A stretch of 7,559 bases of DNA from Clostridia bacterium (GCA_018056585.1 JAGPFK010000064.1:1-7559); one strand, 5' to 3'. Positions 1 through 6,431 are shown, numbered from the stretch's first letter. Program-made: numbers and translations. Notes: a model not told the origin generated them from the sequence alone.

Positions 1-1
1 A

Positions 2-706
2 TTGGCTATTGTTGGGGGACTCTCTTCCTTTTTCACACTGCCGATCTTTGCTTTCGCCGGCGCCATGGTGGCTGTGTTGCTCATTATTGGTATTTCCATG
101 TCGAGCGGCGGTCATTCCAGGACCATGACTTTAATTATGAGCGGTATGGCGGTCAGTGCGCTTTTTTCGGCTCTGACCTCGCTGACCTTATGCATGGCCA
201 ATGAGTATCAGGTGTCCAGCTACATTTTCTGGACCATGGGCGGTTTAGCCAATCGACGCTGGGAACATGTTTTGGCTATTTTGCCACCCGTTTTAATGAC
301 GCTTTTTGTGATTATCATCAAAGCCCGTGACCTGGATGTGCTGCTTCTTGGAGACGAGGAAGCCCGCGCCTTGGGTGTCCCGCCTGCGTTGACTCGCATG
401 CTGATGATCCTTTTGGCTTCCATTTGTACAGGTGCAATTGTTTCCATTACCGGTCCCATTGGTTTTGTTGGCTTAATTATTCCACACATCATGCGCTTTC
501 TGGTTGGACCGGCGCACCGGACATTGGCTGTGGCCAGTGCCTTTGGCGGTGCTATTTTTCTTGTCTTTTGCGATTTGCTGGTCCGATTGTTTTCCTGGCC
601 AACCGGCGCTGAAATATCTGTTGGTATTGTCACCGCTTTAATTGGTGCGCCCTATTTTCTATTCCTTTTGTTTCGCTCAGCACGAAAAGGCGAACACTTG
701 GTTTAA
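2..706 (+). CDS. FecCD-family ABC transporter permease, 5'-partial
   Basis: This is the membrane permease of an ABC importer for iron-siderophore, heme or cobalamin (BtuC/FecCD/FhuB family). The frame is open to the window edge, so 234 residues are seen of a usual 330-350; the N-terminus lies upstream and the first TTG codon is probably not the start. The visible part is strongly hydrophobic with repeated membrane segments. Family landmarks are the WTMGG motif at about residues 77-81, the ATPase-coupling loop GDEEARALG at 117-125, GPIGFVGLIIPHIMR at 151-165, and the C-terminal E-I-S-V-G-I-V-T-A-L-I-G-A-P block at 204-217. The ATPase gene follows after 33 bases, so the two form one transport unit. 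The family is secure. The substrate cannot be read from the permease alone, and no binding protein is visible. Confidence 0.93.
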   Translation: MAIVGGLSSFFTLPIFAFAGAMVAVLLIIGISMSSGGHSRTMTLIMSGMAVSALFSALTSLTLCMANEYQVSSYIFWTMGGLANRRWEHVLAILPPVLMTLFVIIIKARDLDVLLLGDEEARALGVPPALTRMLMILLASICTGAIVSITGPIGFVGLIIPHIMRFLVGPAHRTLAVASAFGGAIFLVFCDLLVRLFSWPTGAEISVGIVTALIGAPYFLFLLFRSARKGEHLV

Positions 707-739
707 AATCTACCCTAAGGATGTGAAGAGACCGTTTCA

Positions 740-1555
740 ATGAAAATCAACATGAGTTTGAATACGCAGCCGGTTTGCTTGAAAGCTGATCGGCTAGGCT
801 TTTCAGCAGGCCGTGACCCGGTGGCCAGAATCCTTGAGAACATCTCATTTGCCGCGGAAAATGGGTCGTTTATCGGTGTTGTCGGTCCCAATGGAGCCGG
901 TAAAACAACGCTGCTGCGACAGATAGGGGGGCTGATACGGCCGACAGAAGGGTGTGTTCTGTATAATGGCTGCTCTGTTCTGGAATATAAACCGCGCCAT
1001 TATGCTAAATTGTGCTGTTATATGCATCAGGATACAATTGTTCCGTTTGATTTTACGGTTCGGGACATTGTGATGATGGGGCGTCATCCTTACACGACCG
1101 CGCTGGCTTCTTTTTCCGATACAGACAGAGCTTATGTGACAAAATGCATGGAGCTGGCCGGCTGCCTGGCCGATGCCGAAAAGCGTGTTACGACCTTATC
1201 TGGCGGAGAGCGGCAACGCGTGATGTTCGCAAGAGCGTTGGCGCAGGATACACCCTTGATGCTGTTGGATGAGCCGACATCCAGCCTCGATATCCGGTAT
1301 GCCAATGAGATATTTCGGGTCATTCAAAGTTTAGCCGCTTCCGGGAAACTTGTGATTGCGGCCATGCATGATTTGCGGGCGGCGGCAAAATATTGTGATC
1401 GGCTGTTCCTGATGGCTGAGGGGCGGTTATTTGCCGATGGTTCGCCAGAGGATGTCCTCCAGGAAGAACACATCAGCTATGCCTTTGAAGTAAAAGCCAG
1501 AACATTTCGAAATCCGTTGGGGAACTGGGATTTTGATGTTGATGACCCCTTGTAA
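740..1555 (+). CDS. FepC/BtuD-type ABC transporter ATP-binding protein
   Basis: This 271-residue protein is the cytoplasmic ATPase that powers the adjacent FecCD permease. All nucleotide-binding motifs are present: Walker A GPNGAGKTT at 49-57, Q-loop glutamine 97, ABC signature LSGGERQR at 153-160, Walker B LMLLDEP at 173-179 followed by a D-loop (SSLD), and switch histidine 210. The length fits the FepC/HmuV/BtuD class (about 250-275). The start at 740 has only a weak GAAGAG-like ribosome site at 725-730. An in-frame ATG at 752 is an alternative that would remove four residues and no motif. The gene is downstream of the permease and upstream of a metallo-hydrolase, all on the same strand. 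The substrate class (siderophore, heme or cobalamin) is inferred from family only. Confidence 0.95.
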   Translation: MKINMSLNTQPVCLKADRLGFSAGRDPVARILENISFAAENGSFIGVVGPNGAGKTTLLRQIGGLIRPTEGCVLYNGCSVLEYKPRHYAKLCCYMHQDTIVPFDFTVRDIVMMGRHPYTTALASFSDTDRAYVTKCMELAGCLADAEKRVTTLSGGERQRVMFARALAQDTPLMLLDEPTSSLDIRYANEIFRVIQSLAASGKLVIAAMHDLRAAAKYCDRLFLMAEGRLFADGSPEDVLQEEHISYAFEVKARTFRNPLGNWDFDVDDPL

Positions 1556-1560
1556 ATCAA

Positions 1561-1566
1561 AGGAAG
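1561..1566 (+). promoter_or_regulatory. Ribosome binding site fixing the metallo-hydrolase start
   Basis: AGGAAG, preceded by AA, lies 8 bases before the ATG at 1575. The frame also has an ATG at 1533, but that start has no comparable site, would overlap the ATPase gene by 23 bases, and would add 14 residues with no family counterpart. I therefore use 1575. Confidence 0.75.
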
Positions 1567-1574
1567 AAAAATCG

Positions 1575-2339
1575 ATGAACAAAAAACTGAACAACGTAAA
1601 AATTCAGTATCTGGACCACAGTGCCTTTCTGGTGAAAACGCAACAGCACGCTTTTCTTTTTGATTACGGGGCCGTTCCGGTTCGACTGCCGGAACGTTTG
1701 GCTGATCTTTATAAAAAGATATCACAACTTCCGCTTGATCTTTTTTTCTCTCATATGCATGCGGACCATTGGAATCCAGAACTGGCTGAGATGATGGCTT
1801 ACAGACCGAATACACGCATTTTTCTTGGTGTTTCATCTGAAAAGGAACGAAGGGAAAAGGAGGCTGATAAGCCTCATTTCGTGATGCTGGGTCCCCGCTT
1901 TGTTTATGACCTGCCGGATGAACAGATCATTACAACCGGATCAACCGATCAAGGTGTTTCCTTTTTAGTGCTTTCTAGTGAGATCACGCTGTATCATGGA
2001 GGCGATCTCGCCGTCTGGGACGATGATGAGATCGATCGCTCGGTTTACCTGAAAGAGATACATTTTTTGTCTAAGCAGCTGAAAAAACGGGGTAAAAAGC
2101 CGGATGTTGCCTTTTTGCCTGTTACCACATCCGATGGCTATCAGGAGCCATCCATCCTTGAAGGGATTGATTGGTTTTTAACGTTCATTCAACCACGCTT
2201 GGTCATCCCCATGCATGGGCATGGATATGAAAGGCTTTATCTTTCGTTTGCCGAATGGATGGCCCAGCACCATCCGTGTACGGATGTTATGGTTCTTCAA
2301 AAACCAGGATCCGAGTGTGTCGTTCAAATTGAGTGTTAG
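1575..2339 (+). CDS. Metallo-beta-lactamase-fold hydrolase, UlaG-like
   Basis: This 254-residue protein has no visible signal peptide and is probably a cytoplasmic metal-dependent hydrolase. It carries the metallo-beta-lactamase ligands in order: HxHxDH as H60-M-H62-A-D64-H65, a second metal-ligand block YHGGD with D144, and a late histidine block PMHGHG at about 212-217. The short N-terminal beta strands reading YLDHSAFLV resemble the UlaG-type branch (compare GHAxFLI-like starts). The gene begins 19 bases after the ATPase stop, so it is likely co-transcribed with the uptake genes. A role in releasing metal or processing an imported chelate is possible from context, but it is inference; a lactonase or phosphodiesterase acting on another substrate is equally compatible. 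Its stop overlaps the stop of a convergent gene by 4 bases. Confidence 0.88.
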   Translation: MNKKLNNVKIQYLDHSAFLVKTQQHAFLFDYGAVPVRLPERLADLYKKISQLPLDLFFSHMHADHWNPELAEMMAYRPNTRIFLGVSSEKERREKEADKPHFVMLGPRFVYDLPDEQIITTGSTDQGVSFLVLSSEITLYHGGDLAVWDDDEIDRSVYLKEIHFLSKQLKKRGKKPDVAFLPVTTSDGYQEPSILEGIDWFLTFIQPRLVIPMHGHGYERLYLSFAEWMAQHHPCTDVMVLQKPGSECVVQIEC

Positions 2340-2369
2340 ATTGAAAAAGCAATATGCAATAGAACACTC
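2331..2369. repeat. Imperfect hairpin spanning two convergent stop codons
   Basis: GAGTGTT (2331-2337) pairs with AACACTC (2363-2369). Inside it, after an AG/AG internal loop, ATTG (2340-2343) pairs with CAAT (2357-2360) around a 13-base loop. The structure contains the stop codons of both the metallo-hydrolase and the second chrA gene. Neither strand has a T-run after it, so it is not a standard intrinsic terminator. It may still act as a bidirectional 3'-end structure. Confidence 0.4.
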
Positions 2370-2938
2370 GTGATGCCGGCACCAATAATCAGCAGCAATG
2401 GGTGAACTTTAAACTTCAATTCAATCAGCAAAGTCGCGATAAAGATCAGAACAGCCGCCGGAAAAACGGCCTGCTGCGGCTTATGCAAGAGTACAGACAG
2501 CCATTGCAGCACGGTTTGATCGCTGGCTGGCCGGACTAAAGCTGACTTACCAATAAAAAAGGCCGCTGATGCGATCAGGCCGACGACAACAGGACGGATC
2601 CCATAAAAAATCATATTTTTCAGCGGATGATCCTGAAAGCGGGTTAAAATACCGGAAACCAACAGGATCAGCAACAAAGACGGCAGCGTCACGCCAACCG
2701 TCGCGCAAGCGCTGCCCAAAATTCCAGCAGTCTCATATCCGACATAGGTTGCCGAATTAACCGCAATGGGGCCTGGCGTTATTTCTGCAATGGCGATGAT
2801 ATCGGCAAATTGATCGACGGTCAGCCAGCCATGCTGAACAATTTCACTTTGGATTAAAGGAATCATCGCATAACCGCCGCCAAAACTAAACAGGCCGATT
2901 CGAAAAAAAGACCAGAACAGCTCAAATAACAGTGTCAT
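2336..2938 (-). CDS. chrA: ChrA-family transporter, second short subunit
   Basis: This 200-residue membrane protein is one half of a short-chain CHR (chromate ion transporter family) pair. Known members of the family export chromate in exchange for sulfate or related anions, but many homologues in anaerobes have no tested substrate. The conserved CHR features are FGGG at 19-22, the PLIQSEI segment at 27-33, TPGPIAVN at 54-61, YVG near 65-67 and GVTLPS at 82-87. The remaining sequence is hydrophobic, with several membrane spans to the C-terminus. Its ATG lies inside the TGA region of the upstream chrA gene (ATGA, 4-base overlap), with AGGAGA at 2945-2950 as ribosome site, so translation is probably coupled. 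The family is confident; chromate as the natural substrate is not. Confidence 0.92.
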   Translation of the reverse strand: MTLLFELFWSFFRIGLFSFGGGYAMIPLIQSEIVQHGWLTVDQFADIIAIAEITPGPIAVNSATYVGYETAGILGSACATVGVTLPSLLLILLVSGILTRFQDHPLKNMIFYGIRPVVVGLIASAAFFIGKSALVRPASDQTVLQWLSVLLHKPQQAVFPAAVLIFIATLLIELKFKVHPLLLIIGAGITSVLLHIAFSI

Positions 2939-3561
2939 GGCTGGTCTCCTTTTCTCAAATCAGAAGCCTCTTTGGCTGTTTTTTCCTTTCCGGTTGCCCG
3001 ACGGACCAGCGATGGATGGATAAAATAAAGCACAAGGCCTAAAAGGGCACCGCCGATAATGACAAGAAGCGCGTGAACGCCACAAAAAGCGACCAGAAGA
3101 GTCGACGCCATGGCTAGTAATGCGGTCAGCCAGTCCTTGATGACACGGTGGGCCATCCGGATGGCTGTGATCAGGATCAGAGCCGTAACCGCCGCCAGGA
3201 CGCCTGTAAAAAACATTTGAACGTAAACATTTTCCTGTACATTTGCCGTTGTCATGGCAATAACCAGGATGACCAGAAAAGAAGGGAGCACACAGCCCAG
3301 CATAGCGGAAACAGCACCGCTGAACCCGGCAAGATGCCGCCCGATAAAAATGGAGGTATTGACAGCAACCGGACCTGGCAATGATTGGGCCAGAGCAATC
3401 ATGTCAATCAGCTCGTCCGGCTTAATCCATTTTTTATTGTCCGCCACTTCCCGTTCAATCAGAGGCAGCATGGCAAAGCCGCCGCCAAACGTAAAGAGAC
3501 CAATGCGAAAGAAAGTTGTAAACAGCTGCAGCCGAATTCGATGATTTGATTCTGGCATCAT
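2935..3561 (-). CDS. chrA: ChrA-family transporter, first short subunit
   Basis: This 208-residue membrane protein is the partner of the next chrA gene and corresponds to the N-terminal half of a full-length (about 400-residue) ChrA. CHR-domain motifs are FGGG at 25-28, PLIEREV at 33-39, LPGPVAVN at 61-68 and GCVLPS at 89-94. The C-terminal 25-30 residues after the last membrane span are charged and rich in K, E and R, so likely a cytoplasmic tail. The start is the first of two adjacent ATG codons (3561, 3558), with a strong GGGGAGG site at 3567-3573. The leader carries a perfect hairpin just upstream of that site and a candidate promoter before it. No ChrB-type regulator is seen nearby. Anion export is the family expectation; the substrate is unproven. 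Confidence 0.92.
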   Translation of the reverse strand: MMPESNHRIRLQLFTTFFRIGLFTFGGGFAMLPLIEREVADNKKWIKPDELIDMIALAQSLPGPVAVNTSIFIGRHLAGFSGAVSAMLGCVLPSFLVILVIAMTTANVQENVYVQMFFTGVLAAVTALILITAIRMAHRVIKDWLTALLAMASTLLVAFCGVHALLVIIGGALLGLVLYFIHPSLVRRATGKEKTAKEASDLRKGDQP

Positions 3562-3579
3562 CCGAACCTCCCCTTTATC

Positions 3580-3614
3580 GCCGTCACACGAGACCGCTTG
3601 TTTCGTGTGACGGC
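3580..3614 (-). promoter_or_regulatory. Perfect 12-bp hairpin in the chrA leader
   Basis: GCCGTCACACGA (3580-3591) and TCGTGTGACGGC (3603-3614) are exact reverse complements separated by 11 bases. On the chrA strand the hairpin ends 6 bases before the GGGGAGG ribosome site. It begins about 4 bases after the transcription start implied by the predicted promoter. No T-run follows on either strand, so it is not an intrinsic terminator. A 5'-end mRNA stabiliser, a translational control element or a DNA operator are the possible roles. Confidence 0.75.
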
Positions 3615-3624
3615 AACAACTGCT

Positions 3625-3652
3625 AGGATACCATACTTTTGGAGCAGCTCAA
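3625..3652 (-). promoter_or_regulatory. Candidate promoter for the chrA pair
   Basis: On the minus strand a -35-like TTGAGC (3652-3647) is followed after 16 bases by a -10-like TATCCT (3630-3625). A TG one base before the -10 makes it an extended -10. The match is moderate (4 of 6 at each hexamer). The site lies in the 125-base gap between the MFS gene and chrA, as expected for an independent chrA transcript. Confidence 0.45.
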
Positions 3653-3686
3653 AGAGGTTTTCGATTTGCAACTGATCCTAAAAAAA

Positions 3687-4904
3687 CTATGCCGTCTTGG
3701 CTTCGCCATGATGTACGTTGAGCATACAAATCAGGGCCAAGACAAAGGCAATGACAGAGTAAAGAAATAAGGTTGCGTAGTCTTGTGTCAGATCCCTGAT
3801 CCAGCCGAACAGCGTTGGACTGATGATGGCTGCGCTGAAAGAAAAGAAATAATAATAACCTGTAAAGCTGCCGATGCGGTCATGACTTGCCAGTTCAACA
3901 ACCATAGGAAGAGAATTGATGTTGATACAAGCCCAGAAAAGACCGCCCAACAGGAGTAAAAGGCGTAACAGCATCAGATTTTCGATGAAAAGCATGGGTA
4001 AAAAAACAAGAATCATACCGAACAAACCAATGAGAATCATCCGTTTTCGACCATAACGGCCGGCCAGAATACCGGCCGGCAATGCAAAAGCCACTAAAGT
4101 CAATGAAAAAAGCGACAGCATCATGGCTGCATCGCCCTTTGAAACCATTAGTTGTTTGGTGGCGTAAAGCGTGAAGAAGGATTCCACTGCGTTGTAGCCG
4201 CAAAACCAGAAAAATATGGCAAAGAGCAGGAAAAGCAAGCTGCGTTTTTCTTCTTTGCTGAGATCTCCAAGGAGTTTCTTGCTAATATTTTCGCCTGTCT
4301 TTTCCGAAGCCGTGACAAGGTTTCGGCTGTCAGGCTCTTTGACAAAGAAAAAAAGCATCAAAAGGGCAAAGATCATGATGATCGATCCCATCAGAAATGG
4401 CATGTTATCGCCGCCCACATTAGCCAAATACCCGCCGGCTAAAAAGGCGACAATGCCTCCTACACCGCCCATCAGGTTGATGATGCCGTTGGCTTTGCTG
4501 CGGTGAACAGGTGGTGTCAGATCTGGCATCAAAGAAATCACAGGTGAACGCCATATGGACATAACCAGGTTAAAGATAATGATCACGGTCATCATGGCTA
4601 TGAGACTTTTGGTTCGTGGGATAAAGAAAAAAGCCACCGCACAGATGGGAATGCCAATTAAAATGTAGGGCATGCGCTTCCCAAAACGGGTACGCGTCCG
4701 ATCGCTGATTTGTCCGACCAGAGGCTGAAAAATGACACCGAATATGTTATCAATCGTCATGATGAATCCAATCAGGGCCGTACTTTGAAGATAACGTTCC
4801 TCTAAGAGAACGGGAACGAAGCTGTTATAAATACTCCACGCCAATGAGCTGGCAAAAAAACCAAAGCCGATCAGGAAGGTTTTGCGATAATTTAATGGCT
4901 CCAT
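3687..4904 (-). CDS. MFS transporter, SLC45/GPH-like symporter
   Basis: This 405-residue, roughly 12-span permease belongs to the major facilitator superfamily. Its closest resemblance is to the SLC45/plant sucrose carrier and GPH cation symporter group. The N-terminal half has the block D52-N-I-F-G ending in FQPLVG (59-64) and then the loop SDRTRTRFGKRMPY (67-80), much like the VQPxVGxxSDRxxSRxGRRRPF signature. RSKANG at 135-140 is a second family hallmark. A polar central loop at about 190-222 separates the halves, and the equivalent loop AGRYGRKR is at 281-288. The start at 4904 follows CCTCC-complement GGAGG (4915-4911) by 6 bases. An upstream in-frame ATG at 4991 lies inside the neighbouring gene and is rejected. 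The gene begins 13 bases after the phosphodiesterase stop. Cargo may be a sugar, glycoside or glycerophosphodiester; this is inference. Confidence 0.88.
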   Translation of the reverse strand: MEPLNYRKTFLIGFGFFASSLAWSIYNSFVPVLLEERYLQSTALIGFIMTIDNIFGVIFQPLVGQISDRTRTRFGKRMPYILIGIPICAVAFFFIPRTKSLIAMMTVIIIFNLVMSIWRSPVISLMPDLTPPVHRSKANGIINLMGGVGGIVAFLAGGYLANVGGDNMPFLMGSIIMIFALLMLFFFVKEPDSRNLVTASEKTGENISKKLLGDLSKEEKRSLLFLLFAIFFWFCGYNAVESFFTLYATKQLMVSKGDAAMMLSLFSLTLVAFALPAGILAGRYGRKRMILIGLFGMILVFLPMLFIENLMLLRLLLLLGGLFWACININSLPMVVELASHDRIGSFTGYYYFFSFSAAIISPTLFGWIRDLTQDYATLFLYSVIAFVLALICMLNVHHGEAKTA

Positions 4905-4917
4905 AATGCACCTCCAA

Positions 4918-5670
4918 CTATAGGGTCCAATTTGTCTTTTTGCATATGGCGACTGCTTCGCCCGGAACATTGGTAATGATGGCATCGACACCTAAAAGGC
5001 AGGCTTTTTTAATCTGATCTGGCGCGTCTACCGTCCACACATGGATTTTGACGCCGGCGTCATGACACGCTTCTACCAAATCTGGAATCCGGAGGTTTCC
5101 ATAGTGTGGATGAATGGCCGAAGCCCCGGCATGGCGGGCATAAACCCAGGGTTCATATAACCCGCAGTCATAGAGAAGTCCACAAGGAACGGAAAGATTT
5201 TGTTCTTTGATCAATGATGCGGCCTGGACCATACTGTAATGATTAAAAGAAGACAAACAAATACGATCGGTCATCTGATGATCACGGGCCAGGTTGAGAA
5301 CGGCCTCTTCCAGGCCCGGATAGAGAATGAGACTGTTTTTTAATTCGATATTCAGGGTTAAGTCTGTCGGTTTAACCAAATCAAAAACCTCTTCTAAGGT
5401 CGGTATCTGTTGTCTGCCAAACCCAGGCATCACGCGCCCAAAATCGAGTTGTCGTAACTCATCCAGCTTTAATTGACACACCATTTTGTTTTCGCCTGTT
5501 ACTCTGCGGCAAGATTCATCATGCGTCACCACAATGATGCGATCAGCCGACAGATGAACGTCCAGCTCAATACCATCTGCTCCTTGTTGGATGGCCAGCT
5601 CGAAAGCAGCCATGGTGTTTTCCGGGGCTGCTGCACTGGCACCTCTGTGAGCCCAAATCTCTGTTCTCAC
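4918..5670 (-). CDS. Glycerophosphodiester phosphodiesterase, cytoplasmic type
   Basis: This 250-residue enzyme hydrolyses glycerophosphodiesters (deacylated phospholipids) to sn-glycerol 3-phosphate and an alcohol, using a divalent metal. It has the GDPD TIM-barrel motifs: H8-R9-G with downstream PENT (16-19), E35-L-D37 metal ligands, VVTHDE with catalytic H50, NIELK at 108-111, and a late KIHVWTVD strand. The length is that of the UgpQ-like soluble type (about 240-250), and there is no signal peptide, so it probably acts inside the cell. I choose the GTG at 5670, with GGGAGG at 5685-5680 nine bases before it. The ATG at 5733 would overlap tag by 46 bases and add 21 residues before the first barrel strand. 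The MFS transporter follows after 13 bases and may supply its substrate. Confidence 0.92.
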   Translation of the reverse strand: MRTEIWAHRGASAAAPENTMAAFELAIQQGADGIELDVHLSADRIIVVTHDESCRRVTGENKMVCQLKLDELRQLDFGRVMPGFGRQQIPTLEEVFDLVKPTDLTLNIELKNSLILYPGLEEAVLNLARDHQMTDRICLSSFNHYSMVQAASLIKEQNLSVPCGLLYDCGLYEPWVYARHAGASAIHPHYGNLRIPDLVEACHDAGVKIHVWTVDAPDQIKKACLLGVDAIITNVPGEAVAICKKTNWTL

Positions 5671-5679
5671 AAAAATCGA

Positions 5680-5685
5680 CCTCCC
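5680..5685 (-). promoter_or_regulatory. Ribosome binding site fixing the phosphodiesterase GTG start
   Basis: GGGAGG on the minus strand lies 9 bases before the GTG at 5670, in the 17-base gap after the tag stop. The resulting protein begins MRTEIWAHRGAS, which puts the first barrel strand at the N-terminus as usual for this family. Confidence 0.75.
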
Positions 5686-5687
5686 TT

Positions 5688-6284
5688 TTATTTGATGTTT
5701 GAAACGCGATGGGATAGGTTGTCCGGATGACAATCACACCAGGCCAAATGGTCACAAACGAGTCCGGCTGCCTCCATCAGAGAATAGCAGACGATTGGCC
5801 CGACAAATAAAAAGCCGCGTTGCTTCAGATCGCGGCTTATTTTTTCAGATAAAGGTGTCTGGGTTGGAACCTCAGCTGGCTGTTGCCAATGATGAATGAT
5901 TGATTGACCATCAACCCAATGCCATAAATAAGGATCAAGGCCACCCTCCTGATGACAGAGGTTCAGATAAGCTTTGGCATTGGCTACAACCGCCTTGACT
6001 TTACGTTCGTTTCGAATCATGCCTGGCTTTTCTAAACAAGCTTGGCATTGGGCTCCATCCCATAAAGACAGAGCGAAGGGATCAAAGAAATCCAGTGCTT
6101 CAGTTAAAACGGAGCGTTTAGAGAGGATCAAAGACCAACTGAGTCCAGCCTGAAACACTTCTAAATTTAAGAGTGAAAAAAGACGCTGTTCATCATGAAG
6201 CGGAATGCCCCATTCTGTATCATGGTACTGCAATGAAAGGGGGTCTTTGACAGCCCAGGGACATCGGCGCCGGTTGTCAGTCAT
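5688..6284 (-). CDS. tag: DNA-3-methyladenine glycosylase I
   Basis: This 198-residue base-excision repair enzyme removes 3-methyladenine from alkylated DNA. It aligns along its length with the Tag family (E. coli Tag is 187 residues). The N-terminus RCPWAVKDPLSLQYHDTEWG carries the zinc ligands C8 and H21, and the C-terminal CDHLAWCDC carries H179 and C183. Active-site glutamate 42 sits in the block LEVFQAGLSW, followed by MIRNERKVKAVVANAKAY (89-106) and FVGPIVCYSLMEA (160-172). The start at 6284 has GGAGGGGG (6300-6293) eight bases upstream. In-frame ATGs at 6362 and 6317 would add 26 or 11 residues not expected for the family. It is the first gene of a tag-phosphodiesterase-MFS unit, with 17 bases to the next start. 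Confidence 0.96.
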   Translation of the reverse strand: MTDNRRRCPWAVKDPLSLQYHDTEWGIPLHDEQRLFSLLNLEVFQAGLSWSLILSKRSVLTEALDFFDPFALSLWDGAQCQACLEKPGMIRNERKVKAVVANAKAYLNLCHQEGGLDPYLWHWVDGQSIIHHWQQPAEVPTQTPLSEKISRDLKQRGFLFVGPIVCYSLMEAAGLVCDHLAWCDCHPDNLSHRVSNIK

Positions 6285-6292
6285 TTGGCCAT

Positions 6293-6300
6293 CCCCCTCC
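6293..6300 (-). promoter_or_regulatory. Ribosome binding site fixing the tag start
   Basis: GGAGGGGG on the minus strand lies 8 bases before the ATG at 6284. This favours that start over the two upstream in-frame ATGs and leaves an untranslated leader of roughly 95 bases from the predicted promoter. Confidence 0.7.
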
Positions 6301-6386
6301 ACAACATCATTAAACATAAAGGCATGTGACGAGTCTCCTGCTGAAAAAAATCTGACCCTCATTAGCCTTAGCCTTAACTGTTTGAT

Positions 6387-6415
6387 ATTATATCATCATT
6401 CTTCTTTTTCGTCGC
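6387..6415 (-). promoter_or_regulatory. Extended -10 promoter for the tag operon
   Basis: On the minus strand a perfect TATAAT (6392-6387) is preceded by TGA, giving the full extended -10 TGnTATAAT. The -35 position, 17 bases upstream (6415-6410), reads GCGACG, a 3-of-6 match, which an extended -10 can tolerate. Transcription would start near 6380. The -10 lies within a 13-base palindrome, TGATAT-T-ATATCA (6383-6395), which might be an operator or may simply reflect AT-rich sequence. Confidence 0.65.
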
Positions 6416-6431
6416 CTTGGTTGAACCTTGT

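Noticed and set aside
220..633. A 137-codon minus-strand open frame opposite the permease.
   Set aside because: It is rich in lysine, arginine, proline and threonine with no domain, and it is fully antisense to a well-supported FecCD gene.
1533..1574. An upstream ATG giving a 268-residue metallo-hydrolase.
   Set aside because: It overlaps the ATPase end, has no ribosome site, and adds a non-conserved leader. The ATG at 1575 has AGGAAG at good spacing.
3580..3614. The chrA leader hairpin read as a terminator of the MFS operon.
   Set aside because: There is no T-run after either arm. It lies directly before a strong ribosome site, which fits a leader or operator element better.
3680..3689. 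Seven T residues right after the MFS stop on the minus strand, as a possible intrinsic terminator.
   Set aside because: The sequence before it offers only 3-bp (GCC/GGC) or 4-bp (TGGC/GCCA, not adjacent) stems, too weak for a standard terminator.
4152..4506. Two overlapping plus-strand open frames opposite the MFS gene.
   Set aside because: They are low-complexity lysine- and serine-rich products antisense to conserved membrane segments, with no ribosome site or family motif.
6285..6362. An N-terminal extension of the tag protein from ATG 6362 or 6317.
   Set aside because: The added residues have no counterpart in the family, and GGAGGGGG is well placed for the ATG at 6284. The ATG at 6362 could still be used, as it lies after the predicted transcription start.
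6361..6376. Short tandem TTAGCC units in the tag leader.
   Set aside because: Only about two copies are present, within normal chance for a short intergenic stretch, and no function is suggested.
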